A stretch of DNA of 32,430 nt from an uncultured Bacteriovoracaceae bacterium (GCA_938017795.1 CALIJZ010000064.1:1-32430); one strand, 5' to 3'; positions 13,912 through 22,650 are shown, counted from the stretch's first letter. Numbers and translations: made by a program. The notes: generated from the letters alone by a model not told the origin.

Positions 13912-14776
13912 AAATATAAAAATAGATAATATAAATGATCTGATTGATTTCTACTTGAGTAATTCAAAAATTAGACATGAGCGATTGTTTAAAGAGTTTT
14001 TACCAAGTGGTTATAAAATGACCACGATTTCTTGTGTTTCTAAAGATTATTTTAAAACAGTGATGCTTGCAAAAATGTATTTAGGTATGATTATTACTCT
14101 TTATGATGACCTTGCTGATAACCCTAAGTATAAAAACTCAAGTTTACTTAAGGCCATGTACTCGCTTCTAGATAATTTAGAAGACAAGAATTTATCAAGA
14201 GGGATCGACCCCAGGCTAAGTCTTGCTAATAATTTAATACATGGACTTTTTGAAACAACTAAGATTCTTCCCAATGGAAGTTATCTTAAAAATCTATTAG
14301 AGTTTGATTTGAGGCAAGTCTTTCTTGCAAATCGATATTGTGAGTTACTTAACGAGATTCCTGGAGTTGCTAATATTCATGAAGCCAGACATCATGGGCC
14401 ATATAATATGGGTATGGTAGCAGCTGGAACCATTGACCTAATGGGGAGTAAAGAAATACCAAAAGATAAAATTGGAAAAAGTCGGGATGTATTTTTGAAA
14501 GCTCAACGCTATGGCAGAATCTGTAATGTTTTGACTACTTTTAAAAGAGAACAAAACGAAGGAGATCTAACTAATGAAATCTTGATCTATTTAAAGAATT
14601 CGAAAACACAAGATTCAACGATTGAAAGTTATAGAGACCACTTAGAAAATGAAATGAATCATACGATTCAGAAGATTATTTCATCGTTTAATGAAGTGGG
14701 CTTTAATGTTTCTAAATATGCTAGAGGCCTTGAAGATTTCTTCTTACTTCACAAATCTCTGGTTGGAATCATTTAA
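13901..14776 (+). CDS. Class I terpene cyclase (divergent)
   Basis: The metal-binding DDxxD is at residues 69-73 (LYDDLADN). The second metal triad reads NVLTTFKRE (209-217), fitting the N-x3-T/S-x3-E pattern of terpene synthases, with Val in place of the usual Asp at its second position. Arg163 (EARHHGP) is exactly 46 residues before Asn209, the spacing known for the diphosphate-sensing Arg of bacterial terpene synthases. The length of 291 is slightly short and the C-terminal RY pair is not evident. It would ionise a prenyl diphosphate (C15 likely, C10 or C20 possible) and cyclise it. It overlaps the P450 by 11 bases and the FAD enzyme by 1. A squalene/phytoene-type synthase is less likely because the second motif is the NSE type. 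Confidence 0.82.
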   Translation: MFVKNIKIDNINDLIDFYLSNSKIRHERLFKEFLPSGYKMTTISCVSKDYFKTVMLAKMYLGMIITLYDDLADNPKYKNSSLLKAMYSLLDNLEDKNLSRGIDPRLSLANNLIHGLFETTKILPNGSYLKNLLEFDLRQVFLANRYCELLNEIPGVANIHEARHHGPYNMGMVAAGTIDLMGSKEIPKDKIGKSRDVFLKAQRYGRICNVLTTFKREQNEGDLTNEILIYLKNSKTQDSTIESYRDHLENEMNHTIQKIISSFNEVGFNVSKYARGLEDFFLLHKSLVGII

Positions 14777-15945
14777 TGAAAAAAGATAAACTTATAATTT
14801 TGGGAGCAGGGATAGCTGGTCTTGTCTGTGCTCATGTTCTTTGTCGATACTTTCGGGAAGTTATAATTATTGATAGAGATGAATTAGGAGGTGAGTCAAT
14901 ACGTAGAGGGGCCTCTCAATCAGCTCATCAGCATGTTCTTCTAAAGAAAGGACAAATGATATTATTCAAATATTTTCCTCATTTAAGAAATCAATTGAAG
15001 GCTAGAGGTTGCATATATGTTGATTGGGCCGAAGATACCATTTGGGATAATAGTTTTGGGAGATTTCCTATATATAAATCAAATATTAAAACTTTATCAA
15101 TGTCGAGACCTTTACTGGAATCACTAATATTTAAGGAAGTCGTTAAAAATAAAAAGATTAAATTTATAAAAGGTAATATTAAATCTGTAAATGATGATAT
15201 AGAGATCAACTCTGGTGAGATTTTTAAGGGTGATTTAATTATTGGAGCCATGGGAGGATTGAATAAATTTAATAAGAATCTTTTACTTAAAAAGAGAATT
15301 ATTTTAGACCTCACTTATCGATCAGTCGTATTTAACTCGGATGATTTAAATATCCTGGGTGCTAAGCAATATTATTTTCAAACATCTCCAAAAGGGGATT
15401 TTCCTGGTGGAGTAATTTGTCCGATTGAAGATGGGAAAGTAATAGCTACGATTATTGAATATGGTTCAAAGCTATGTAGAAGGGATAAAAGTTTTTCAAA
15501 TTTTTTGGATATTGCCAATATGATTCCCAATGGGAAGTTTAGAGAAATAATTGGAGAAGCGAAACCTATAGGCCATGTAAGTACTTATTTTAAGAAAGAT
15601 ATGACTCTTTATTCAAATTCTAAAATAAATCAAAAAATTATCTTTTTAGGAGATAGTCTATGCTCTTTAAATCCTACTTTTGGGCAAGGAATGACTACGG
15701 CTCTGCAGATGATTGTTGAACTTGAGAAAAAAGTAAAAAGTAATGAATTCTCAGTTAATAGCTATAATAAAATATGTCAAAAAGTTATTCGTCGACCATT
15801 TCTTCTAGCTGACCTTGGCTCTAGAAAAAGTGGGGTTTTGAAAATTCTCTTAGACTTATATTTAAGACTAGTAATGAAAAATATAAGAATTCACTTGTTC
15901 TTCTTAAAGCAACTCCACTTAATTAAAAAAGAAGTAATCGTATGA
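14776..15945 (+). CDS. FAD-dependent oxidoreductase/monooxygenase-like protein
   Basis: The N-terminal dinucleotide-binding motif is GAGIAG (residues 9-14), with Asp/Arg ending the second strand. A group-A monooxygenase-type segment follows (RRGASQSAHQHVLLKKG, compare PQxxHxHxLLxRG in FAD hydroxylases). The GD motif is GDSLCSLNPTFGQGMT at about residues 293-308. The length is 389. Relatives include epoxidases, hydroxylases and prenyl reductases, so epoxidation or reduction of the terpene skeleton fits. It overlaps the cyclase by one base and the GST-like gene by four, so all four genes are probably made as one unit. The exact reaction cannot be read from sequence. Confidence 0.85.
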   Translation: MKKDKLIILGAGIAGLVCAHVLCRYFREVIIIDRDELGGESIRRGASQSAHQHVLLKKGQMILFKYFPHLRNQLKARGCIYVDWAEDTIWDNSFGRFPIYKSNIKTLSMSRPLLESLIFKEVVKNKKIKFIKGNIKSVNDDIEINSGEIFKGDLIIGAMGGLNKFNKNLLLKKRIILDLTYRSVVFNSDDLNILGAKQYYFQTSPKGDFPGGVICPIEDGKVIATIIEYGSKLCRRDKSFSNFLDIANMIPNGKFREIIGEAKPIGHVSTYFKKDMTLYSNSKINQKIIFLGDSLCSLNPTFGQGMTTALQMIVELEKKVKSNEFSVNSYNKICQKVIRRPFLLADLGSRKSGVLKILLDLYLRLVMKNIRIHLFFLKQLHLIKKEVIV

Positions 15946-16634
15946 TTGAGATTCATCAATACCCACCGGCTTTTGGATTAACAAGTTTAAGTCCATTTTG
16001 TATAAAGGTTCAAGCTTTTTGTTTGATAACCAAAATTCCCTTTAAATCAATTGTAGAGTTAAACCCAATGAAGGGACCAAAAGGAAAAATGCCATTTATT
16101 GTAAATCTTAAAAATCAACAATATATTGCAGATTCTTCTTTTATTCTTAATTTTTTGTTTCAAAATTATGACTGCTCAAAGATAAAAGATCACTCAGAAG
16201 CACCAGAACTTTATGCTTTTCAAAAAATGATTGAAGAGAGTCTCTACTTTGCCATTTTATACAATCGCTGGGTTGATTCAGATAATAAAAGTAAGGTTAT
16301 AGATAGCTTTAAAGGTTTATTCCCCTCTTATATAGGAAAGCCATTTCTTCACTTAATTAGACTCAATCTAATTAGACAATCAAAAGGGCAAGGAATTGGT
16401 AGGCATTCTAAAGAAGAGGTTTACGGGGTTGCAGTTAAAGAATTAAGAGCGATTGAGAAATTCTTGGGGACTAAGACATATTTTTCGGGAGAGAGTATAA
16501 GTAGTATTGATACGACGGTTTATGCTTTTCTTATTTTAATTCTGAAGCAACCCTTGGACTCACCTATGAAAGAATTCATATTACAAAGTCCCAATCTTCT
16601 AGGTTATTTAGAAAAAATAGAGGGTAGCTTTTAA
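15942..16634 (+). CDS. Glutathione S-transferase-fold protein
   Basis: An N-terminal thioredoxin-like domain is visible (LSPFCIKVQAFCLITKIPF, with cis-Pro motif GKMPFI and then ADSSFILNFL, where Asp-Ser-Ser is the glutathione-contact position). A helical C-terminal domain resembles the metaxin/Fax-type bacterial GST group (SIDTTVYAFL). The length of 230 is normal. It closes the operon, overlapping the FAD gene by four bases. If the FAD enzyme makes an epoxide, glutathione-dependent opening, isomerisation or detoxification would be a natural last step. That is inference. Confidence 0.85.
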   Translation: MIEIHQYPPAFGLTSLSPFCIKVQAFCLITKIPFKSIVELNPMKGPKGKMPFIVNLKNQQYIADSSFILNFLFQNYDCSKIKDHSEAPELYAFQKMIEESLYFAILYNRWVDSDNKSKVIDSFKGLFPSYIGKPFLHLIRLNLIRQSKGQGIGRHSKEEVYGVAVKELRAIEKFLGTKTYFSGESISSIDTTVYAFLILILKQPLDSPMKEFILQSPNLLGYLEKIEGSF

Positions 16635-16768
16635 TCTTTAATGAAATTGGACTCTTACTCATTGATTTTCTTGTAAATTTTACAAACTTAATAGGCCAAA
16701 ATATTTTTTGCCTGGCCGATAGATTCAATTATGCTAATTTCTCTCATAAGTTATTTTGTGGAGAATTA

Positions 16769-18598
16769 ATGAATATTACAATATCTAAAAACATCTATAT
16801 CATTTTCATTGTCTTGGGTTTTTTTCAAACTGCCCAAGCTCAAAGTTATTCATTTGATTGGGAAAGAGATAAAGATGGAAAAATTAAAAAATGTATTGGT
16901 ACAGATGAAAAAGGTGTAGAAGTAAACTTTTCATTATCAGTTTGTGAACAAAAATTGGGTGCAAATATTTACTGGGAATTTGAAAGTGATCAAATTACAG
17001 GTTGTAAAAGTGTAACCTCTGATAATGAGTTCATTCGTCAAAGATCAATAATAGATTGCTTTAATCATTTAGATTTTTATGCCAAGCTATTAGATGATAA
17101 GAAAACATGTCATATTCAAGCTGCCTATAAGGGCCTATATTATAAAAAATCTATTTCATCAAATGAGTGCTTAGAGTTTTTCGAAAAAAAGCACAAAAGT
17201 TTCTTAGGCTTCCACGACAAAAGTCTTGCTAAATATTCATGGATCATGGATGAAGGTGAAAAACCAATTTGTAAGATGATACTACGTGATGATTTTAAGG
17301 TTGATCCAATAAATGTTGATAGGGCCTTTTGTCCTGCTCAATCAGACTTTAAAATTAACTCGAAAGGGCTGTGTGAAAGTTATGATTTTATAAAAAATGA
17401 AATTATTAAGCATGAAAGCTTGAGCCCTTGTTTTAAAGATGGTTATGGTCTTTATGTAAATGTAAAAGATAATAGCTGTAATGCTTTTAAGGAACATGAA
17501 CTAAGAAAGCAGATGAGTTTAATTAAGGTCGACTCCAAATTATGTCATGAATCTAAAAATTATATTATTGAATATAAGAAAAATTTTGTTGCATTTGAAA
17601 AGTTTAATAAACAAGAATTAGTTCCAGTAACTAGTATGGTAAAAGATGTTGAAAAGATTATAAAATCTCAAAAGATTAAAGCATCTTTTTATAAGATTTC
17701 TTTGCAATATAATATTGATAAGAAAAAAATTGAAATAATTCCAAACAACACAAAGTATTTCGAAGGTCTTGCTAAAAAGAATATATCTCATGTTGATTTG
17801 TCTGAACTAACTAAGCTGTGGCTACCACATGAAAGAAAAGATCCTAAGTGGGAACATTCACGCCAAGAGAAAACTCCTGCAAAATCGTGGATACATAATT
17901 GCCTTACTGAAAAGCCTCTAAAAAGAGAACTTGACTCTGGGCATTTACTAACTACAGATTGTTCACCGAAGGTTTTATATAGTTGGGGACCTAAAGAGAA
18001 GATTGACAATTATTTAAAAACTATGGGCAAAGATGGTAAATGGTCAAACAGATTTATTAGAAAAACGAAGGGATTATTTATGACTCCATCTCCTTATTCT
18101 ACTTTTGGATATGGAACTCATCTACAAAGATTCAAAGTCCGAAAGGGTGTGAAGTTTGTTTTTTATGATGACCTATCTGCCTTTAGTTGTGACTCATTCA
18201 CAGATGAACAAGTTGCTAACAGAATTGGAATTAGGACAGGAACTTATTTTGAGTATCATGCTTGTTCTCCTTTAGTCTTTGAATCATGGAGCTATGATAC
18301 AATGGAGTCATATGATGAAATCGTTAAAGATTATTTATGGATGAAAAAATTTCAGGAGACTAGAAGCAGATATTTTAGATATGTTAATAATAGTTCTACT
18401 GATATAGAGCGCTCTATTGATGGCTATTCCCATTCAGCTCAAACTTTCAAAGTAAGACTTCACGAGATGGTTCAGAGAATTATAAATTCTGAAAAAAAGG
18501 ACTCAAAAAGATTCTTTTACAATAAAGAGAGAAAAACTAAAGTGAATCATTTTCAAGCTGATCCGCCACATAGATCATGGTTTGATGAATACGAATAA
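16769..18598 (+). CDS. Large exported protein with six two-Cys repeats and an unknown C-terminal domain
   Basis: A signal peptide (about 1-25, ending AQAQ) is followed by six consecutive units of about 35-45 residues (about 26-270). Each has two cysteines spaced 17-22 residues apart (KKCIG..SVCEQ, TGCKS..IDCFN, KTCHI..NECLE, PICKM..AFCPA, GLCES..SPCFK, NSCNA..KLCHE), suggesting disulfide-closed hairpins. A Lys-rich linker leads to a C-terminal domain (about 370-560) with LYSWGP near 400 and GLFMTPSPYSTFGYGTH near 434. The strand pattern of that domain loosely recalls ADP-ribosyltransferase folds, but the catalytic Arg/His and Glu cannot be assigned. It is likely secreted or surface-bound. Function is unknown. 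Confidence 0.75.
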   Translation: MNITISKNIYIIFIVLGFFQTAQAQSYSFDWERDKDGKIKKCIGTDEKGVEVNFSLSVCEQKLGANIYWEFESDQITGCKSVTSDNEFIRQRSIIDCFNHLDFYAKLLDDKKTCHIQAAYKGLYYKKSISSNECLEFFEKKHKSFLGFHDKSLAKYSWIMDEGEKPICKMILRDDFKVDPINVDRAFCPAQSDFKINSKGLCESYDFIKNEIIKHESLSPCFKDGYGLYVNVKDNSCNAFKEHELRKQMSLIKVDSKLCHESKNYIIEYKKNFVAFEKFNKQELVPVTSMVKDVEKIIKSQKIKASFYKISLQYNIDKKKIEIIPNNTKYFEGLAKKNISHVDLSELTKLWLPHERKDPKWEHSRQEKTPAKSWIHNCLTEKPLKRELDSGHLLTTDCSPKVLYSWGPKEKIDNYLKTMGKDGKWSNRFIRKTKGLFMTPSPYSTFGYGTHLQRFKVRKGVKFVFYDDLSAFSCDSFTDEQVANRIGIRTGTYFEYHACSPLVFESWSYDTMESYDEIVKDYLWMKKFQETRSRYFRYVNNSSTDIERSIDGYSHSAQTFKVRLHEMVQRIINSEKKDSKRFFYNKERKTKVNHFQADPPHRSWFDEYE

Positions 18599-18611
18599 AG
18601 AGATATAAATA

Positions 18612-20003
18612 TTAAGACAAGTCTTTAAAACTTTTTTGTAAGTCTTCATATAGCTCTTGAGCAAGCTGCTCACTTTTTTTAGTAAATCCAAAAAAATGAT
18701 TCTTAACTTTTTTTCGATCAAAATATAACCCAGCTTCTTTTAATGGGTGAGATAATAACCATAAGATAGTATCAGCTCCACCAATTGGGTTTCTTAGTTT
18801 TCCTTCCATTTTTTTATAAAATTGTGGAATAGCAATTTCAACCCCGGGAGTATCAACCCAACCTGGATGCATTATATAGATTTGTAGTTTTGGAAATTCT
18901 TCTCTAAGTTTTGGAGCAATAGTTACCTGGGCCCTTTTAACATTGGCGTAAGTTGCCACCTTATCATATTTTGAATTATTTCGAATTTCTTTAAGATCTA
19001 AAGACTTTAGATACATCCCCCCTGAGGTAACCCAGATAATTGGTGAATCAGATTTGATATTTTTATTTGCATTAATGAGTTTTAATAAATGATAATGACC
19101 ATAAAGTTGAGAGGCGAATTGAGTTTCAATACCATAAGCATTTAATTGAAAGCTTTCAGGCATTCCACCTGCATTAAAAACAAGAGCTTCTAAATTCTCT
19201 AGATTATATACAAAGTTTTTTATTTCATTCCAATCACTTAAATCAAGTTTTCTAAATTCGAGAAGATCGTGTTGTTGTTCAGCATTGTTTCCTTTTGTTT
19301 CATTTCTACCAGTGATAATTACTTTAATACCAGATTTAGCCAATACAAGAGCAGTTTCTAAACCAATACCAGAAGTCCCCCCTGTCACGAGTACTTTCTT
19401 GAGTGAAGTAAAATTATAGGAATCTGTAAAATCTAATTGATGTCTTTCAAAGCCAGATTTATCGAAACTATAAATGATAGAAGCATCTAGTATTTTGTTC
19501 CATAGAAATCGTGGGTTAAAAAGCGCAAAGCTTAAAGGAAAGAAAATTGCCCAACTAATAGCAAGCCCAACAAAATACAAAGGGTCTTCAATCGTTACAG
19601 GAGATATTTTTGATCCACCGTAGTAACTAATAATAGCACCGATGGAGCCAAGGGCAGCTTGAATATAAATTGATAACTTTCCAATGTGATTTAAAAGATC
19701 ACCATAATAACAAAGAAATAAGATATAAAGAGCATTTAACCACCAGGCAAAGCTAACTTGGCCGTAACTTACTAACCCAAGTTTTTCTAAAAGTATATCT
19801 TGAGTTGCTCCAAAGAGTGCAAAAAGTATAAGTGTAAAAATATAATGAGAAAGCGTTACTGGAGGCTTAAAGAAATAGTAATTTGTAAATGCTAAAATAA
19901 TAGTTGCAATATAAACAAGAGATTGATGCTGAGGTCCAAAAGAAATAATTAAATACCACGCTAAGTATAAAATAATTACCTTAATAAGAATCATAGCTTT
20001 CAA
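18612..20003 (-). CDS. DUF2878 membrane domain fused to a short-chain dehydrogenase
   Basis: Residues 1-170 hold about six hydrophobic segments with a DUF2878 pattern (WWLNALYILF, GSIGAIISYYGGSKISP, ISWAIFFPLSFAL). Residues 200-463 are an SDR with cofactor motif TGGTSGIG (207-214), NAGG (277-280), catalytic Ser327 and YANVK (Tyr352, Lys356), with an SGGMY segment as in DHRS12-type SDRs. The TTG start has AAAGGA 6 bases before it; the in-frame ATG three codons later is too far. Such a fusion would tether an NAD(P)-dependent reductase to the inner membrane, where a lipid substrate is plausible. DUF2878 and SDR genes tend to be neighbours in lipid-modification clusters of other proteobacteria (recollection, not checked). 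The gene lies 10 bases after a small partner gene. Confidence 0.8.
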   Translation of the reverse strand: MKAMILIKVIILYLAWYLIISFGPQHQSLVYIATIILAFTNYYFFKPPVTLSHYIFTLILFALFGATQDILLEKLGLVSYGQVSFAWWLNALYILFLCYYGDLLNHIGKLSIYIQAALGSIGAIISYYGGSKISPVTIEDPLYFVGLAISWAIFFPLSFALFNPRFLWNKILDASIIYSFDKSGFERHQLDFTDSYNFTSLKKVLVTGGTSGIGLETALVLAKSGIKVIITGRNETKGNNAEQQHDLLEFRKLDLSDWNEIKNFVYNLENLEALVFNAGGMPESFQLNAYGIETQFASQLYGHYHLLKLINANKNIKSDSPIIWVTSGGMYLKSLDLKEIRNNSKYDKVATYANVKRAQVTIAPKLREEFPKLQIYIMHPGWVDTPGVEIAIPQFYKKMEGKLRNPIGGADTILWLLSHPLKEAGLYFDRKKVKNHFFGFTKKSEQLAQELYEDLQKSFKDLS

Positions 20004-20013
20004 GCATTTTCCT

Positions 20014-20244
20014 TTAACAACAACTTGAGTAGCTTAGAAAAATCTGAATATCTTTTGGTGATAAATCAATTAAAAGTTCTCTTTGATCTTTGTTGAGTTG
20101 ACCGTTTTGAATTCGTTGAAAGAGCAAATGACAAATATCAACAGTTGGAGTGTAGTAAAGTGTTTCATCTTTAAGCATTAACTCTTCAATGAGTTTTTCA
20201 ATATATTGTTTTTGAAGATCATATTTTGTCATTTCTTTAGTCAT
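20014..20244 (-). CDS. Small cytoplasmic protein upstream of the SDR fusion
   Basis: The 76-residue helical-looking protein (KYDLQKQYIEKLIEELM) ends in SSCC. It has no signal peptide or recognised domain. The start is either the first ATG or the ATG at 20232, which has AAAGAA just before it. It lies 10 bases upstream of the SDR gene on the same strand, so the two are probably co-transcribed. Function unknown. Confidence 0.6.
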   Translation of the reverse strand: MTKEMTKYDLQKQYIEKLIEELMLKDETLYYTPTVDICHLLFQRIQNGQLNKDQRELLIDLSPKDIQIFLSYSSCC

Positions 20245-20390
20245 GATAAATTAAAAGTATATTAATCTCATTTATAAATCAACTTGATTCAATAGATGTA
20301 TAAGCATTTTAGTGTTTAAATGAATGTTTGGTCGCAATATTAAGCTTTAGCCAATACTATTTTAAATAATGAGGATTAAAGGAGATTGAA

Positions 20391-20900
20391 ATGTTACTTG
20401 ATACACCGGTTTGTGACTTTGGATGGGTTGGACCCGAATTTAGTTTAAAAGATGCATTAGGAAAGGGTTATGAATTAAACAATTCAAATAATAAAACTAG
20501 ACTCGTAATGTTTATTTGTAACCATTGTCCATACGTAATTAGGATTGCTCCCCAATTATCTAAAGTAACTTCAGTTTTGATGAGTCAAGGGATTGAAGTT
20601 TTCGCCATAATGTCTAACAACTATCGAGATTATCCAGAAGATTCGCCGGAGAATATGATTAAGTTTAAAAAAAAATATGGATTTGAGTTTCCATATTTGC
20701 TTGATGAGGATCAATCTGTAGGCAAGAGCTATGGTGCAGTATGTACTCCAGATTTTTTTGGTTTTAATAATCGTGGTGAACTCCAATATAGAGGAAGAAT
20801 TGAAGAGCTTTTAAGTTCTATGACTGAAATAGCTCGAACTGGTAGAGGTCCCAAAAAACAAACACCAAGCATGGGGTGTTCAATTAAGTGGAGTCAATAG
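20391..20900 (+). CDS. Thioredoxin-fold (AhpC/TSA-like) protein
   Basis: GGAG lies just upstream of the ATG. The redox motif CNHCPYV (Cys43, Cys46) sits at the start of the active helix in a peroxiredoxin/TlpA-type fold, and the cis-Pro segment reads CTPDFFGF. The C-terminal PSMGCSIKW is characteristic of this group of soluble thioredoxin-family proteins. With 169 residues and no signal peptide it is cytoplasmic. It probably reduces or exchanges disulfides, or acts as a peroxiredoxin-like enzyme; the partner is unknown. Confidence 0.88.
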   Translation: MLLDTPVCDFGWVGPEFSLKDALGKGYELNNSNNKTRLVMFICNHCPYVIRIAPQLSKVTSVLMSQGIEVFAIMSNNYRDYPEDSPENMIKFKKKYGFEFPYLLDEDQSVGKSYGAVCTPDFFGFNNRGELQYRGRIEELLSSMTEIARTGRGPKKQTPSMGCSIKWSQ

Positions 20901-21029
20901 ATCGCAATTATTAAAGATTTTAGGTTGATTTAACAGTCAACATTTGTTGCTCGGATCTTATGTTCCCTAAGTCTTGTTAAGTTGATATATCTTAGGAAGA
21001 TTGTTATTAGGTTAATAAAAAGAGAGAGT

Positions 21030-22157
21030 ATGAAGAGAGTTATTTTTATCTTAATATTGATGAAAAAATTTTCTTTTGCTCAAGGTATTTCTCCTTCTGT
21101 CTTAATGTTTCATGAATGGGACTTAAATGATTGTGAAGCAAGGACTCAAAAGGCATTAGAATACAACAAAGAATCAATTCATTTTTTATTAGCTGGACAA
21201 TTCCGTGCTTATAATAAAAGAGTAGAGTCCTATTGTTTTAATACAGAAGATGCTAAATGTACTTCGGTTTCAGAAAAACTTATTAAGTCGATTAAAAATA
21301 AGATGCACCAATGTTTTAATCTTGTTCCTGATGGAGCAGAAATCAATATATCATTTCATTTAAACGATACTAAGGGTGATCAATCTGTTTGGAGAAATGA
21401 AATAGTTTTTGATCCATTGGAAAAATATAATGGCTTTAGTTATGAAGAATTTTTAATCAAACCTATACTTCTTGCTCTTGATCCCCAAAAAAAACATGCT
21501 GTAAGATTGTCACTTCAAGGGGAAATGGGAGCAACCATTTTTTCTTATCCATTATCTTATTTAGAAATAATTAAAAAATTACAGATGACTTATTCAAACT
21601 ACAAATTTGGAATTTCAACTAACTATAATAAGTTATCCGGAGGGGTGAAAGGTTATAATATCGATAATATTCAGAAACTAATCAATTCATTAGATTTCTT
21701 AGGTTTTTCTGCATATCGTCCTTTTAACCCTTTAGAACTCAAAAATGTATTTTCTAAGCATGTAGAAAATTACCTTAAGAGGTTAAAAGCATTATCTTTA
21801 ATAGTCCCTGGAAAAGTAGAATTATTATTTAGCGAAATCGGACTGGGCGGAGGAAATTGGATAAATGATGGTAAAACTCCCGGGACGAATATTGAGGAGG
21901 TCAGTGGTGCTCCTTATGCCGGAATCTATGTTGAGGGTATGGACAATAATCCTTGGGAAAACGAAGAACTGTTTTTCTTTAGAAGAAAATTTTTTCTTTT
22001 TCTTAAAAGTTTCTTAAATTCGGAAATTAAAATCAAAAACCATGAAGTTAGAAGGGCCTTTATTTGGAATGCTAGTTCGTGGGATATTCATGGGATTTAC
22101 CCAGGGAGTGAAAATTTTAAAGACCACTATCTTGGGTTAAAGCTTGGTTCATTTTAA
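21030..22157 (+). CDS. Exported TIM-barrel glycosidase-like protein
   Basis: The ATG at 21030 gives a signal peptide (MKRVIFILILMKKFSFAQ); an in-frame TTG at 20982 only adds a basic leader. The fold looks like clan GH-A: a Glu in LSLQGEMGAT (Glu165) ends a likely strand 4, LGFSAYRPF resembles strand 6 and LLFSEIGLGG (Glu269) resembles the nucleophile strand 7, as in GH113-like enzymes. The 375 residues suit a single barrel. A polysaccharide substrate at the cell surface or in a target cell is plausible. The family assignment is by motif feel and moderate. Confidence 0.65.
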   Translation: MKRVIFILILMKKFSFAQGISPSVLMFHEWDLNDCEARTQKALEYNKESIHFLLAGQFRAYNKRVESYCFNTEDAKCTSVSEKLIKSIKNKMHQCFNLVPDGAEINISFHLNDTKGDQSVWRNEIVFDPLEKYNGFSYEEFLIKPILLALDPQKKHAVRLSLQGEMGATIFSYPLSYLEIIKKLQMTYSNYKFGISTNYNKLSGGVKGYNIDNIQKLINSLDFLGFSAYRPFNPLELKNVFSKHVENYLKRLKALSLIVPGKVELLFSEIGLGGGNWINDGKTPGTNIEEVSGAPYAGIYVEGMDNNPWENEELFFFRRKFFLFLKSFLNSEIKIKNHEVRRAFIWNASSWDIHGIYPGSENFKDHYLGLKLGSF

Positions 22158-22270
22158 TTATAGTTTCTCTAGATTGTATTTTTTACCTATTTTTTTTCTT
22201 AATAATGACGAACTTACTAGATCTTTATATAAGATTTTAATTTCAAAATAATAAAAAATTAGGAGTAAAA

Positions 22271-22642
22271 ATGAAATTTTTAGTATTAGTAGCACTATTA
22301 TCTAATGTCGTATTAGCCGGATCTGTTAAGGGTGTACGATTTAATGAAAGATCAAGCCAAATTGAAGTGGACGTTCAATATGGTGGTGGTTGTGGTGATC
22401 ATCTTTGGGATTTAGAACTTGTTGGAGGTTGTTTAGAGTCTCTACCTGTTCAATGTTCTGCACTACTAACTCATGTAACAGATGATACTTGTGAAGGGCT
22501 AAGATTTGAGACTTTAAAGTTTGACTTAGATGAAGTGGGCCTAGATGATAATTATTATGTAGGAGCTCGCATATCGATTTTCTCAGCAAGTGATCGTGAA
22601 CGAAATATCTCTTACTCTCTACAATTACCAAGCAGTTTATAA
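22271..22642 (+). CDS. Small exported Cys-containing protein
   Basis: AGGAG precedes the ATG. A signal peptide (MKFLVLVALLSNVVLAG) is followed by about 105 residues with four cysteines (near 38, 46, 54 and 66) and a beta-rich pattern, so two disulfides are likely. No family is recognised. It is a single gene ended by a strong terminator at 22651-22688. The compact stand-alone unit suggests an abundantly made periplasmic or secreted protein. Confidence 0.75.
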   Translation: MKFLVLVALLSNVVLAGSVKGVRFNERSSQIEVDVQYGGGCGDHLWDLELVGGCLESLPVQCSALLTHVTDDTCEGLRFETLKFDLDEVGLDDNYYVGARISIFSASDRERNISYSLQLPSSL

Positions 22643-22650
22643 AGACCCAG

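Noticed and set aside
16694..16717. GGCCA...TGGCC inverted repeat after the terpenoid operon as a terminator
   Set aside because: The stem is 5 bp, the loop long, and the T run lies in the loop rather than after the stem, so I do not list it as a terminator.
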